Source of the DNA: Nitrospirota bacterium
Lineage (GTDB): Bacteria > Nitrospirota > Thermodesulfovibrionia > UBA6902 > JAJYJJ01
Assembly: GCA_021789595.1 (NCBI GenBank)
Contig: JAJYJJ010000002.1
Span: 62,001-126,000 of the forward strand
DNA: 64,000 nucleotides
Direction of reading: 5' to 3'
Part shown: positions 54,949 through 64,000 of the stretch, one piece after another
Position numbering within the stretch: position 1 is the first letter of the stretch
How the letters are laid out: every line of letters begins with the position of its first letter
Made by a program: the position numbers and the translations under genes
The notes under the pieces: generated by a model
Databases searched by the model: none
The model's input: only the letters and a program-made list of their open reading frames with translations
Told to the model about the DNA's origin: nothing

Positions 54949-55325
54949 TGAAAAAGATAATGGTTATAGATGACGAGCCGTTCATCCTCATGATGCTCGA
55001 GGATAAATTAACTGCTGCAGGCTATCAGGTCATAACAAGAAGGGATGGAACAGATGCAATTGAGGTGGTAAAAAAAGAACAGCCCGACCTCATAATACTT
55101 GATTGGATGATGCCAAGGATTAGCGGTATAGATGTGTGCAAGAGATTAAAGGAGGATATTGATACGGCATATATCCCGGTCTTCATGCTTACTGCAAAGG
55201 GCCAGGCAGCAGATGAAAGAATTGGTCTTCAATGCGGGATTGCAAGGTATATAACGAAACCGTTCAGTCCCAAAGGCCTTATCGCAGAGATAGAGGAATT
55301 TTTTGGAAGACAGGTTAATAGATAA
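54948..55325 (+). CDS. Single-domain response regulator (CheY-like)
   Basis: 125-residue receiver without an output domain. Acidic pocket D8/D9, phospho-acceptor D52 in LIILDWMMPRISG, Thr in FMLTAKGQA, and the Lys of ITKPFSP are all present. It overlaps the kinase by one base (TAATG) and the GAF-HD-GYP gene by 23 bases. It presumably carries the phosphoryl group from the kinase to a partner, possibly the HD-GYP protein. Confidence 0.93.
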   Translation: MKKIMVIDDEPFILMMLEDKLTAAGYQVITRRDGTDAIEVVKKEQPDLIILDWMMPRISGIDVCKRLKEDIDTAYIPVFMLTAKGQAADERIGLQCGIARYITKPFSPKGLIAEIEEFFGRQVNR

Positions 55326-56421
55326 CGACCTAAAGGCAACGATAAGGGAGTTGGCCGATTGCTATGAGGAACTGTCCCTGCTATATCGCCTGTCATCTGA
55401 GCTTTCTGGAAATCTCAGCGTAGAGGACATCTGTAACAGGATAGTCGCAGAGGTTACCGAACAGCTTGAGGTAAAGACTGCTGTGGTAATGCTCATAGAA
55501 GAAGGCGGACAAAGGCTTTATACAAAGAGCTTCAAGGGCTCATGGAATATAATGAGTATTGATAGAGGTGGGAATATCGTATGGAATGCAATTAATGAGA
55601 AAAAAGATATTGCAGTCTGCGACCTGATGACCACTGAATTCAGGGATGATTTTCCGGGGATCAGCTCCATCCTTATATGTCCGCTTCTCGGTAAAAAAAG
55701 ACCCCTTGGGGCAATCATTGCAGCAGACAAAAAATCTAAAGAGGAGTTTTACTCCTATGACACAAAGCTGATAATGGCCATAAGCACGCAGGCTGCACTG
55801 TTAATAGAAAACGCAACACTATATGAGGAACTTGAGGAGTTTTTCATAGGCTCTGTAAAGGCCCTTGTCAGGGCGCTTGAGGCGAATTCGTCATGGACAG
55901 TCGGCCATTCAGAGCGTGTAACAGATTATGCTACTGCCATAGCCGAGGGAATGGCTGAGGACAGTGAATTTATTGAGAGATTGAGGATATGCTGCCTTCT
56001 GCACGATATAGGGAAGATAGGCATCCCTGTGATGATTCTTGATAAACACGGAACACTCGATGAAAATGAATCCAGGGCTGTGCTTCAGCATCCCCTGAAT
56101 GGCGCCCGGATGCTTGAGGGCATAAGGGCATTTAAGGATATTGTAGCAGGCATAAGACATCATCATGAAAGGTGGGATGGCAACGGTATACCGCACGGAT
56201 TAAAGGGAAATGACATACCACTGATGGCAAGGATAATTGCTGTTGCAGATGCCTTTGATGCCATGCTCTCAGACAGGCCGTATCGGAAAAAAAGAACCAT
56301 GCAAGAGGCAGTAGAGGAGTTAAGAAACTCATCAGGCAGCCAGTTTGACCCACAGGTTGTTGATACATTCATTAAGACAGTTATACAGTTTAGCCTACTG
56401 CATCAAGGTGTCTCACCCTGA
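55303..56421 (+). CDS. GAF-HD-GYP domain protein, probable c-di-GMP phosphodiesterase
   Basis: 372 residues. A GAF domain (about 25-175) is followed by an HD-GYP domain: HSERVTDYATAIAEG, the LLHDIGKIG HD dyad, and HHERWDGNGIPHGLKGNDIPL. The signature loop reads G-N-G-I-P where most members have G-x-G-Y-P, a conservative change. HD-GYP enzymes linearise c-di-GMP. The TTG start at 55303 lies inside the receiver gene with GAGG about six bases upstream. It ends overlapping the tatD fusion gene convergently. GAF could sense a ligand or interact with the receiver. Confidence 0.88.
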   Translation: MEDRLIDNDLKATIRELADCYEELSLLYRLSSELSGNLSVEDICNRIVAEVTEQLEVKTAVVMLIEEGGQRLYTKSFKGSWNIMSIDRGGNIVWNAINEKKDIAVCDLMTTEFRDDFPGISSILICPLLGKKRPLGAIIAADKKSKEEFYSYDTKLIMAISTQAALLIENATLYEELEEFFIGSVKALVRALEANSSWTVGHSERVTDYATAIAEGMAEDSEFIERLRICCLLHDIGKIGIPVMILDKHGTLDENESRAVLQHPLNGARMLEGIRAFKDIVAGIRHHHERWDGNGIPHGLKGNDIPLMARIIAVADAFDAMLSDRPYRKKRTMQEAVEELRNSSGSQFDPQVVDTFIKTVIQFSLLHQGVSP

Positions 56422-57754
56422 GACTTACGCCAAGTTCATCTGCAATCCTGCGGCATTTCTGTATATCTACATCAGGCAGGTCCACGACAGTAACCACGAT
56501 CTGAGGCACATACCTCTTTGCCTCCTTTATAAAATCCAATACGCCTTCAAATGCATCCTTGAAGGAAGGCGCACATATCCTCTCATATTTTTCCCTGTCA
56601 TCCGCATCAAGGCTTATGGATAAAGAGTCAACAAGGCCGCTAAGCTCAGGGAGTATATTCCTTCCATGAATCATGTTACCATGACCATTGGTATTTATCC
56701 TTACCCTTCCGCCATTCTGCTTGATCCATGCTGCAACCTCTTTTATAACATCAAGCCTCAGAAACGGTTCTCCATACCCGCAAAATACAATCTCCCTGTA
56801 TTCGCAAGGATTACCGATGGCATGGATTAACTCCTCTGCTGCAGGTTCATGCCCCAGCCTGAGATTATGGCCCTTTACATAATCGGTATGAAACCTGACG
56901 CAGAATCCGCATCTATTTGTGCACCTGTTAGTGACATTGAGATACAGAGACTGTCTTATCTTATAGGCTATTTCTCCTTGTTCCGGGAGTTCTCCTATAT
57001 GAAAAAGCCTTATTGCATTTACTGTTGTAATCCTCGCTATATCCTCAACAGTTACCCCCCTTATATCCGCAATAGCCCTTGCTGTGTGGAGGACAAAAGA
57101 CGGCTCGTTTCTCTTCCCCCTCATGGGTTCAGGGCTGAGATACGGCGCATCTGTTTCAAGCATAAGGTATTCGTCAGGGATAATCGCCGCTACCTCTTTT
57201 ATCATTTTAGCATTCTTGAATGTCACGGTTCCGGCAATGGATATAAAGAAGCCCATCTCCATCACCTTCTTTGCCATATCACTGTCGCCTGAAAAACAGT
57301 GAAGCACACCTCTTGTTCCCTTTGCCTCTGACCTTAGAATATCCAATGTATCTGCTGCTGCATCTCTGCTGTGCACAATCAAGGGCAGGGATAATTCCCT
57401 CGCTATGCAGATGTGCTGTTTGAATACCTGAATCTGTATATCCCCTGGCGAGTGCATATAGTGATAATCAAGGCCTGTCTCACCTATTGCAACAACCCTC
57501 GGTCTTTGTGCAAGCTCCTTGATTGCCTGTACAGAACCCTGGTTAAATGATGATGCATCATGGGGGTGTATCCCGATGGAGGCAAATATAGAGTCATACC
57601 TCCCTGCAAGTTCAACAGCGCCGAGGCTTCCTTTCATATCAGAGCCTATGGTGATCATATACTCGACACCTGATGCCCTTGCCCTTTTTATTACATCCTC
57701 CCTGTCAGTGTCAAAGGCATCCATATCGAGGTGGCAGTGTGTATCTATAAGCAT
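56390..57754 (-). CDS. TatD nuclease fused to a TatD-associated radical SAM domain
   Basis: 454 residues. Residues ~1-255 are TatD: DTHCHLDMDAFD, GIHPHDAS, GETGLDYHYM, HSRDAAADT and LETDAPYLSPEPMRGKRNEP carry the metal ligands. From ~265 a radical SAM domain starts, with CX3CX2C (CTNRCGFC, about 279-286) for the 4Fe-4S cluster, then the CGYGEPFLRLD and RINTNGHGN segments. TatD is a 3'-5' DNase / D-aminoacyl-tRNA-deacylase-fold enzyme; the radical SAM family is known as TatD-associated and its reaction is unknown. The fusion shows that the two activities work in one protein. The start is not obvious from a ribosome-binding site. Confidence 0.9.
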   Translation of the reverse strand: MLIDTHCHLDMDAFDTDREDVIKRARASGVEYMITIGSDMKGSLGAVELAGRYDSIFASIGIHPHDASSFNQGSVQAIKELAQRPRVVAIGETGLDYHYMHSPGDIQIQVFKQHICIARELSLPLIVHSRDAAADTLDILRSEAKGTRGVLHCFSGDSDMAKKVMEMGFFISIAGTVTFKNAKMIKEVAAIIPDEYLMLETDAPYLSPEPMRGKRNEPSFVLHTARAIADIRGVTVEDIARITTVNAIRLFHIGELPEQGEIAYKIRQSLYLNVTNRCTNRCGFCVRFHTDYVKGHNLRLGHEPAAEELIHAIGNPCEYREIVFCGYGEPFLRLDVIKEVAAWIKQNGGRVRINTNGHGNMIHGRNILPELSGLVDSLSISLDADDREKYERICAPSFKDAFEGVLDFIKEAKRYVPQIVVTVVDLPDVDIQKCRRIADELGVSLRVRHLDAVG

Positions 57755-57850
57755 CTTTTAATATAACATAAAATCATGGATCCCTCGTGGGAGACTGCTT
57801 CTCAAAAAATAGACAAAATAGACATGGAGAAATCAAAATCGTGCTGTATC

Positions 57851-57932
57851 TGTCATTGCGAGCACATCCTGAACGAAGTGAAGGAACAGTGCGTGGCAAT
57901 CTCCTGGGAAGATGGGATTGCTCGCAACGACA
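57851..57932. mobile_element. 82-bp MITE-like palindromic element
   Basis: Terminal inverted repeats TGTCATTGCGAGCA (57851-57864) and its complement (57919-57932, one mismatch) enclose an internal smaller GCAATC/GATTGC stem. The sequence type (GTCATTGCGAGC ... GGCAATCTC) is a dispersed element seen in many bacteria. No coding capacity. It fills most of the gap between tatD and the DUF465 gene. Confidence 0.75.
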
Positions 57933-57991
57933 AGGGTTGTTTTTTTTAAAGAAATATGATAATTTTCATAGAAACGAAAGGAGGCATGTCC

Positions 57992-58225
57992 TTGAAGGAA
58001 CAAGAGATTATAGATGCCCTCAAAAATGACAATGACGAGTTCAGAAGGCTGTATGAGGAGCACAGGAGGCTTGAGGATAAGCTTTCCGAACTTGAGCAGA
58101 AGAGGTATCTGACAACCGAGGAAGAAGTAGAGAGAAAGCAGATACAGAAACAGAAGCTGCATAAAAAAGACCAGATGGCTGAACTTATAAGGCAGTATAG
58201 GCAGAGGGTCCTTCAGGCTAACTGA
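57992..58225 (+). CDS. DUF465/YdcH-like coiled-coil protein
   Basis: 77-residue, almost entirely helical protein ([21 protein letters not shown], then a turn, then [21 protein letters not shown]), matching the two-helix DUF465 layout. Function unknown. The start is probably the TTG at 57992, because GGAGG at 57980-57984 is seven bases upstream. An in-frame ATG at 57986 is only one base from that site, and another ATG at 57956 has none. It lies five bases before ilvD and may be co-transcribed. Confidence 0.75.
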   Translation: MKEQEIIDALKNDNDEFRRLYEEHRRLEDKLSELEQKRYLTTEEEVERKQIQKQKLHKKDQMAELIRQYRQRVLQAN

Positions 58226-58230
58226 AAAAC

Positions 58231-59895
58231 ATGAGAAGCGACATCATCAAGAAGGGACCTGAACGGGTCCCGCACAGGGCATTGCTTTACGCAACAGGCA
58301 TGCCAGAAACAGAGATAAATAAACCATTCATTGGCGTTGCCACAAGCTTTACAGATATAATCCCGGGGCACATCGGCATGAGAGACCTCGAAAGGTTTAT
58401 TGAAAAAGGGATACACTCAGCAGGCGGCTACCCATTTTTCTTTGGCATCCCTGGCATCTGCGACGGCATTGCAATGGGACATCGCGGCATGCATTATTCA
58501 CTGCCATCAAGGGAGCTCATTGCAGATATGGTTGAGACCATTGCCGAGGCCCATCAATTCGACGGCCTTGTCCTTCTTACGAACTGTGACAAGATTACGC
58601 CTGGCATGCTCATGGCCTCTGCAAGGGTAAATATCCCCTCGATTGTTGTTACTGCAGGGCCGATGCTGTCAGGCCGTCTAAGGGGGAAACGGCTTTCCCT
58701 TGTCAATGATACATTTGAGGCGGTTGGCAGATATAAACAGGGTGAGATAGGCGATGAAGACCTTGCTGAACTTGAGCTCTGCGCCTGCCCAGGAGCAGGA
58801 AGCTGTCAGGGCATGTATACTGCAAACACCATGGCCTGCGTTACAGAATCCCTTGGGATGAGCCTTCCAGGGTGTGCAACTGCCCTTGCTGTATCAGCAA
58901 AGAAGAGGCGCATTGCCTTTTACAGCGGCCAGAGGGTTGTAGAGCTTATAAAAAAAGGTATAACGCCGAGAAAGATAATGACAAGGAAGGCATTTGAAAA
59001 TGCCATAAGGGTTGATATGGCCCTTGGCGGTTCTACGAATACAGTGTTACATATCCCGGCCATTGCACATGAGACAGGTGTAAAACTCCCCCTTGAGCTG
59101 TTTGATAAACTCAGTAAAGATACCCCACATATCTGCAATATGCTCCCAGGGGGCAAGGATTACTTAGAGGACCTTGAATTTGCAGGCGGTATCCCTGGTG
59201 TTCTTAACAGACTGAAGGACAGATTAAACAATACCCTTACGGTCTCTGGAAGGCTTATCCATGAGATTGCAGATGATGCCTTCATTGCCGATGCCGATGT
59301 CATAAGGCCCATTAATAAGGCATATCATAAAGAAGGCGGTATTGCCATACTCAGAGGCAACATTGCACCTGAGGGCGCTGTTGTAAAACAGAGCGCTGTG
59401 AGTAAGACAGTGATGCGTTTTGAGGGCAGGGCAAAGGTCTTTGATTCAGAAGAGGAAGGGATGAAGGCCATACTTGCTGGAAGGGTAAAAAAAGGGGATG
59501 TTGTTATCATCCGCTATGAAGGCCCCAAGGGCGGACCTGGCATGAGGGAGATGCTTTCGCCAACCGCAACCATTGCAGGGATGGGTCTATCCGACTCTGT
59601 TGCCTTAATAACAGACGGCAGGTTCTCGGGTGGGACAAGGGGACCGTGTATAGGCCATATATCCCCTGAGGCAATGGAGGGAGGGCCTATCGCAATCCTT
59701 AAAAACGGAGACAGAATAAGGATTGACATACCAAAAAGAAGGATAGATGTGCTGCTTACTGACAGAGAGCTAACAGGGAGATTTAAAGCATGGAAGGCGC
59801 CTGAGCCAAAGATAAAGAAGGGCTATCTTGCAAGGTATGCGCAGTTTGTTACCTCTGCTGCAGCAGGGGCAGTAATGAAGGATCTGGAGGATTAA
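58231..59895 (+). CDS. ilvD: Dihydroxy-acid dehydratase
   Basis: 554-residue iron-sulfur enzyme that makes the 2-oxo acids of valine and isoleucine. Family segments: [33 protein letters not shown] (cluster Cys), [20 protein letters not shown] (cluster Cys), [28 protein letters not shown], and [21 protein letters not shown]. The length is typical. It overlaps ilvB by one base (TAATG). There is no Shine-Dalgarno sequence before its ATG. Confidence 0.96.
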   Translation: MRSDIIKKGPERVPHRALLYATGMPETEINKPFIGVATSFTDIIPGHIGMRDLERFIEKGIHSAGGYPFFFGIPGICDGIAMGHRGMHYSLPSRELIADMVETIAEAHQFDGLVLLTNCDKITPGMLMASARVNIPSIVVTAGPMLSGRLRGKRLSLVNDTFEAVGRYKQGEIGDEDLAELELCACPGAGSCQGMYTANTMACVTESLGMSLPGCATALAVSAKKRRIAFYSGQRVVELIKKGITPRKIMTRKAFENAIRVDMALGGSTNTVLHIPAIAHETGVKLPLELFDKLSKDTPHICNMLPGGKDYLEDLEFAGGIPGVLNRLKDRLNNTLTVSGRLIHEIADDAFIADADVIRPINKAYHKEGGIAILRGNIAPEGAVVKQSAVSKTVMRFEGRAKVFDSEEEGMKAILAGRVKKGDVVIIRYEGPKGGPGMREMLSPTATIAGMGLSDSVALITDGRFSGGTRGPCIGHISPEAMEGGPIAILKNGDRIRIDIPKRRIDVLLTDRELTGRFKAWKAPEPKIKKGYLARYAQFVTSAAAGAVMKDLED

Positions 59896-61628
59896 TGAAA
59901 CTCAGCGGAGCAGAGATCTTTATAGAGTGTCTGAAGAAAGAAGGTGTTAAACATATCTTTGGCTATCCAGGCGGTGTTGTCTTAAATATCTTTGACCTCC
60001 TCTACGACAACAAGGATGTAAAACTCATCCTGACACGCCATGAGCAAGGCGCTGTTCATGCAGCAGACGGCTATGCAAGGGTATCGGGAAGGCCTGGCGT
60101 TGTGCTTGTAACATCAGGCCCTGGAGCAACAAACACGGTAACAGGCATAGCCACTGCATCTATGGATTCTGTCCCTCTGGTTGTATTCTCAGGCCAGGTT
60201 CCAACAATGCTCATTGGAAACGATGCATTTCAGGAGGCAGACATCGTTGGGATAACAAGACCATGCACAAAGTATAATTTCCTTGCAAAGGATGTAAATG
60301 ACCTTGCAGAGATAATAAGGGAGGCATTTTACATAGCTACAACAGGCAGGCCAGGCCCTGTGCTTATAGACCTTCCAAAGGATGTCACCTCAGGGAAAAC
60401 GGATTTCATCTGGCCAGAAGATGTAAAGATAAGGAGCTATAATCCGACCTATGAGGGCAACAAGTGGATGATAAAGCAGGCAGCACACGAGATTACAAAG
60501 GCAAAAAGGCCCATAATCATAGCAGGTGGCGGTGTTATTATCTCAGGCGGCCATAAGGAGCTAAAGGAGCTTGCTGAGATTACACAGATCCCGGTTGCAA
60601 TGACCCTTATGGGGCTTGGCGGTTTTCCGGGGACACATAAGCTGTCATTGGGGATGCTCGGGATGCATGGGACATACTATGCAAACATGGCCACACAGAA
60701 CTCTGACCTCATTGTCGCTGTAGGCATGAGATTTGATGACAGGGTTACAGGGAATGTGGATGGCTTTGCACCACAGGCAAAGATAGTGCACATAGATATA
60801 GACCCAACCTCCATAAGGAAGAATGTCAGGGTTGATATACCGATTGTCGGTGATGTGAAATTCATCCTGAGGGAGATGTTAAGTATTTTAAAGGAAGAGT
60901 CAAAGGGGCAGTGGACAGAGATAAGAAAGGCATGGCTTTCACAGATAGGGCAGTGGAAAAAGGCAAGGCCGCTCACATACCACAGTATTGATGATGTCAT
61001 AAAGCCGCAGTTTGTAGTGGAAAAGATATATGAGATAACAAAAGGGGATGCGATAATAACAACAGAGGTCGGCCAGAACCAGATGTGGACTGCCCAGTTC
61101 TATAAATTTGATAAACCGCGGAGACTTGTGACATCAGGCGGCCTTGGGACAATGGGCTACGGCTTCCCTGCTGCGATCGGCGCACAGATAGCCTTCCCGG
61201 ACAAACTGGTTATAGATATTGCAGGGGATGGAAGTATCCAGATGAACATACAGGAGCTGGCAACAGCGGTATTAGAAAAACTCCCCGTCAAGGTTGCAAT
61301 ACTGAACAACCGGTATCTTGGGATGGTGAGACAATGGCAGGAGCTGTTCTTCCATGAGAGGTATTCTTACAGCCACCTCAACATGGTGCCTGATTTTGTT
61401 AAGGTTGCTGAGGCATACGGCGCTGTTGGATTAAGGGCAACAAAGGCGGGCGAGGTAGAGCCCCTGATAGAGGAGGCATTAAGGATAAAAAAGCCTGTAT
61501 TCATGGACTTCATCGTTGACTGGAAGGAAAAGGTTTATCCGATGGTGCCTGCCGGCGCACCAATAGATCAGATGCTCTTTGAAGAAGAGGAAAAGAAGGC
61601 AGAGAAGAAGTTAAGGGCAGTAAAATAA
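59895..61628 (+). CDS. ilvB: Acetolactate synthase large subunit
   Basis: 577-residue ThDP-, FAD- and Mg-dependent first enzyme of branched-chain amino acid synthesis. [16 protein letters not shown], the catalytic Glu in [35 protein letters not shown], and the ThDP motif GDGSIQMN to [14 protein letters not shown] are intact. The downstream small subunit confirms the role. The shared transcript ilvD-ilvB-ilvN lacks ilvC and leu genes inside the window. Confidence 0.96.
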   Translation: MKLSGAEIFIECLKKEGVKHIFGYPGGVVLNIFDLLYDNKDVKLILTRHEQGAVHAADGYARVSGRPGVVLVTSGPGATNTVTGIATASMDSVPLVVFSGQVPTMLIGNDAFQEADIVGITRPCTKYNFLAKDVNDLAEIIREAFYIATTGRPGPVLIDLPKDVTSGKTDFIWPEDVKIRSYNPTYEGNKWMIKQAAHEITKAKRPIIIAGGGVIISGGHKELKELAEITQIPVAMTLMGLGGFPGTHKLSLGMLGMHGTYYANMATQNSDLIVAVGMRFDDRVTGNVDGFAPQAKIVHIDIDPTSIRKNVRVDIPIVGDVKFILREMLSILKEESKGQWTEIRKAWLSQIGQWKKARPLTYHSIDDVIKPQFVVEKIYEITKGDAIITTEVGQNQMWTAQFYKFDKPRRLVTSGGLGTMGYGFPAAIGAQIAFPDKLVIDIAGDGSIQMNIQELATAVLEKLPVKVAILNNRYLGMVRQWQELFFHERYSYSHLNMVPDFVKVAEAYGAVGLRATKAGEVEPLIEEALRIKKPVFMDFIVDWKEKVYPMVPAGAPIDQMLFEEEEKKAEKKLRAVK

Positions 61629-61683
61629 AGGCAGCCCCTTAGCCCTAAAAAAATATTTATACTGAAATGAGGAAGAGGAGTTA

Positions 61684-62172
61684 ATGAGACACACTATCTC
61701 TGTTCTGGTTGAAAACAAATTCGGAGTATTGTCGAGAATATCAGGGCTTTTCAGCGGCAGAGGGTATAACATTGAGAGCCTTTCTGTGGGCGAGACAATA
61801 GACCCTCAAATCTCTGTTATGACAATAGTCACAACCGGTGATGACTGGGTTATTGAGCAGATTACAAAACAGCTCAATAAACTCATAGATGTTATCAAGG
61901 TCACTGACATGACCGAGCTTGACCATGTAGAGCGCGAAATGGTTATGGTTAAGGTAGCACCGAGGCAGGATGATAAGGCTGAGGTATTAAGGCTTGCAGA
62001 GATATTCCGAGGCAGGGTTGTTGATTCGAGCCAGAAGACATATACCATTGAGATTACAGGTGATGAAAAAAAGATAGCGGCGTTTGTTGAGCTGATGAAG
62101 CCTATGGGGATAAAGGAGTTTGTCCGCACAGGAAAGGTCGCTATAGCAAGGGAAGGAATCAAAAAGAAATAG
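61684..62172 (+). CDS. ilvN: Acetolactate synthase small (regulatory) subunit
   Basis: 162-residue subunit giving valine feedback control. The N-terminal ACT domain contains [29 protein letters not shown], written in parts [14 protein letters not shown] and [14 protein letters not shown]. The C-terminal domain has [15 protein letters not shown] and a [16 protein letters not shown] end, typical of the ~160-residue IlvH/IlvN form. AGAGGAG lies about eight bases before the ATG. A 55-base gap with no clear structure separates it from ilvB. The DUF4388 gene follows after two bases. Confidence 0.95.
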   Translation: MRHTISVLVENKFGVLSRISGLFSGRGYNIESLSVGETIDPQISVMTIVTTGDDWVIEQITKQLNKLIDVIKVTDMTELDHVEREMVMVKVAPRQDDKAEVLRLAEIFRGRVVDSSQKTYTIEITGDEKKIAAFVELMKPMGIKEFVRTGKVAIAREGIKKK

Positions 62173-62174
62173 AT

Positions 62175-62651
62175 ATGGGCTTTATAAAAGGCGACTTATC
62201 TGTAATGCCGCTCATCGATCTGCTCACATGGCTTGAGCACAGCAAAAAGAGCGGCTCTCTCTTCCTGCGGAATAATGATGTAGAGAAAAGGATATATTTT
62301 GATAGGGGAAACATCATCTTCTGCTCATCTGATAAGGACGGCGAAAGGCTTGGTGAATTCCTGAGCAATGAAAAGAATATCTCATGGGACACTACCATAG
62401 AACTGCTAAAGGAATCAAGGCTCAAGGCTGTGCCATTTACGCAGATCCTTATTGAAAGGGGAATCCTTGATAAGGCATCGCTGAGGAATATGATATTCTC
62501 CCTCTCGGAGGTGATGATTATCAATTCCCTGAACTGGGGGGCAGGGAATTTTGAGTTTATAGACTCCCTGCCTGATACCGTAACAAACGGCCCTATAAGG
62601 CTTGATACGAGCCAGATAATCTTTAACGCAGTGAAGAAGTTTCAGCAGTAA
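62175..62651 (+). CDS. DUF4388 domain protein
   Basis: 158 residues. The N-terminal half (MGFIKGDLSVMPLIDLLTWL, then HSKKSGSLFLRNNDVEKRIYFDRGNIIFCSS) is a DUF4388 (PatA-like) domain. These occur in regulators of motility and signalling, often as a partner of receivers. The second half is helical. Function unknown. It follows ilvN by two bases but is unlikely to be metabolic. priA starts 32 bases downstream. Confidence 0.8.
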   Translation: MGFIKGDLSVMPLIDLLTWLEHSKKSGSLFLRNNDVEKRIYFDRGNIIFCSSDKDGERLGEFLSNEKNISWDTTIELLKESRLKAVPFTQILIERGILDKASLRNMIFSLSEVMIINSLNWGAGNFEFIDSLPDTVTNGPIRLDTSQIIFNAVKKFQQ

Positions 62652-62683
62652 TCAAAGAAATAGTTTTCGATATATAAAAGACT

Positions 62684-64000
62684 ATGCCTGAATATCTTAA
62701 TGTCCTCTTTCCCCTTGATTTGAACAGCCTCTACTACATCTGCCCCCAGGGGCTTAGGGAAACTGTTAAAACAGGTTACAGGGTCTTAGCCCCATTCAGG
62801 AATAGAAGGCTCATCGGAATAGCAATGGGCCTTTTTAGAGAACCAGAGGAATTTAAAGGGGTAAAGGCGATATTGGATGTTATGGATGATAAACCCTTTA
62901 TCCCGGAGCATCTTCTCAGGCTCATTCAGTGGATGTCTGAATATTACATCTCCACCCAGGGCCTATGCCTCAAGACTGCAATCACCCCTGGGATTATGGA
63001 GAAAACTATAGATGTAATATCTGGCGTCCTTATACCATCTGCTTCTACATCGAGGCAGCCTGATGACAGGTTTTCATCTACACAAAAGAGGCTTGTGGAT
63101 GTAATCTCTCAGAGGGGATGGGCATATGTAACAGAGGTTATATCTATGGGCTTTTCTATTCGGGCAATTAAATCATTGATCAAAAAGGGCTGCATAGAGG
63201 TTGCCAATGAAAAGGCCATGACCCACGAAGAGATTCCAAGGCTTACCGATGAACAGGAGTTATGCCTGAAGAAAATCGCCTCAGCAATTGATAAGGGGGT
63301 GTTTGATGCCTTCCTTCTGCACGGCATAACAGGAAGCGGTAAGACAGAGGTCTACATGAGGGCAATAGATGGGATTAAAGGCGGTGCAATTGTCCTTGTC
63401 CCTGAGATAGCCCTGACAGTCCAGATTATTGACAGATTCAGGAGAAGGTTTGGCAGTAGGGTTTCGATCCTTCACAGCGGGCTTTCCCAGGGAGAGAGAC
63501 TCCACGAATGGCAGAGGCTAAAGGAGGGCATTGCTGATATTGCACTCGGTGTCAGGTCTGCTGTGTTTGCACCTGTAAGGAATCTGCAATTGATCGTTGT
63601 TGATGAGGAGCATGAAGGCTCATACAAGCAGGCAGAGGGTGTCAGGTACAATGCAAGGGATGTGGCGGTCATGCGGGCAAAGCTTGAGGGTGCAGTGGTT
63701 GTCCTCGGTTCAGCAACGCCTTCCCTTGAATCGTTCTATAATACACAGATACGGAAATACCATTACCTTTCCATGACAAGGAGGATTGATAACAAGCCGA
63801 TGCCTGAGGTCCATCTCATAGACCTCAGAAAGCAACCGCAGGTAAAGGCATTTATAACAGATGCTATAATGAATGGGTTAAAAGAACATATTGATGCCGA
63901 TAACCAGGCAATGCTTCTTATTAACAGGAGGGGGTATTCCTCATTCCTGTTCTGCCGGGATTGCGGTTATATAGAGAAGTGCCCTAACTGCAGTATCTCC
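62684..64000 (+). CDS. priA: PriA, primosomal replication-restart helicase (C-terminus outside window)
   Basis: The first 439 codons run to the window edge without a stop. The start reads MPEYLNVLFPLDLNSLYYIC, the 3'-DNA-end-binding domain. Residues ~90-180 form the winged helix. The helicase has Walker A GITGSGKTEVYMRA near residue 220, Walker B VVDEEHEGSYKQ, and RYNARDVAVMRAK, followed by the zinc module CRDCGYIEKCPNC at the edge. PriA rebuilds forks after stalling. No strong ribosome-binding site is visible at the ATG. Confidence 0.95.
   Translation, partial: MPEYLNVLFPLDLNSLYYICPQGLRETVKTGYRVLAPFRNRRLIGIAMGLFREPEEFKGVKAILDVMDDKPFIPEHLLRLIQWMSEYYISTQGLCLKTAITPGIMEKTIDVISGVLIPSASTSRQPDDRFSSTQKRLVDVISQRGWAYVTEVISMGFSIRAIKSLIKKGCIEVANEKAMTHEEIPRLTDEQELCLKKIASAIDKGVFDAFLLHGITGSGKTEVYMRAIDGIKGGAIVLVPEIALTVQIIDRFRRRFGSRVSILHSGLSQGERLHEWQRLKEGIADIALGVRSAVFAPVRNLQLIVVDEEHEGSYKQAEGVRYNARDVAVMRAKLEGAVVVLGSATPSLESFYNTQIRKYHYLSMTRRIDNKPMPEVHLIDLRKQPQVKAFITDAIMNGLKEHIDADNQAMLLINRRGYSSFLFCRDCGYIEKCPNCSIS

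Overview
The window is a dense, mostly housekeeping stretch of a bacterial chromosome of moderate G+C content. It has many overlapping genes, type IV pilus clusters, outer-membrane and multiheme c-type cytochromes, a DnaJ-HspR-ClpB-Hsp20 heat-shock operon and an LL-diaminopimelate aminotransferase-like gene. This combination suggests an anaerobic or microaerophilic Gram-negative lineage of the Nitrospirota / deep-branching 'Deltaproteobacteria' type. That placement is an inference from gene content, not from a phylogeny. I see no prophage, plasmid, CRISPR, defence island or insertion sequence. There are two small palindromic-repeat/MITE-like insertions.

Layout. 1-4.1 kb (minus strand): pilC (start only), pilT, pilB, tsaD. 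4.1-5.8 kb (plus): a small-molecule kinase-like gene overlapping a HAD phosphatase. 5.9-10.4 kb (minus): dnaJ-hspR-clpB-hsp20. 10.6-15.3 kb (plus): rpsB-tsf-pyrH-frr, a 44-codon gene, a DksA-type zinc-finger gene and a TolC-like gene. serS lies convergent to it at 15.4-16.6 kb. 16.8-23.5 kb (plus): DUF502-glmU-glmS-pcrA-gatC-panD. 23.8-29.7 kb (minus): pilMNOPQ plus a lipoprotein gene. 29.9-36.3 kb (minus): dapL-folK, a zinc-ribbon gene with larC, a Cyc2-like cytochrome-porin and tgt. 36.4-40.7 kb (plus): a multiheme cytochrome, an HEXXH lipoprotein peptidase and a small lipoprotein. 40.7-43.6 kb (minus): tRNA-Ser, SRP RNA, dnaX, ybaB and recR, the gene order also known from Bacillus. 43.7-50.7 kb: DUF72, polX, rarA (minus), pncB, an EamA transporter and ribD. 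50.7-56.4 kb: a UPF0324 transporter, then a histidine kinase, a receiver and a GAF-HD-GYP protein, all overlapping. 56.4-57.8 kb (minus): a TatD-radical SAM fusion. 58-64 kb (plus): DUF465, ilvD-ilvB-ilvN, DUF4388 and priA, which runs off the end.

Functional links. Pilus extension (PilB) and retraction (PilT) motors sit about 20 kb from the alignment and secretin operon pilMNOPQ. The kinase-receiver-HD-GYP unit could lower c-di-GMP and so affect surface behaviour. The Cyc2-like protein and the multiheme cytochrome are candidates for extracellular or periplasmic electron transfer. glmU and glmS supply UDP-GlcNAc, and ilvDBN supplies branched-chain amino acids, although ilvC is not here.

Two window-wide patterns look least ordinary. 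First, several promoter-proximal genes (pilB, pilM, the DUF502 gene, the multiheme cytochrome gene and probably tsaD) have a good -35/-10 pair ending only 6-9 bases before a start codon that lacks a Shine-Dalgarno sequence, which predicts leaderless mRNAs. Second, three loci (the glmU 3' end, the inside of tgt, and the 5' end of a small lipoprotein gene) carry short tandem arrays of 7- or 8-base units. The unit differs at each locus and each array is paired with an opposite-strand-like array. Two of these loci lie inside or at the start of coding sequence, where a change of copy number would shift the frame.
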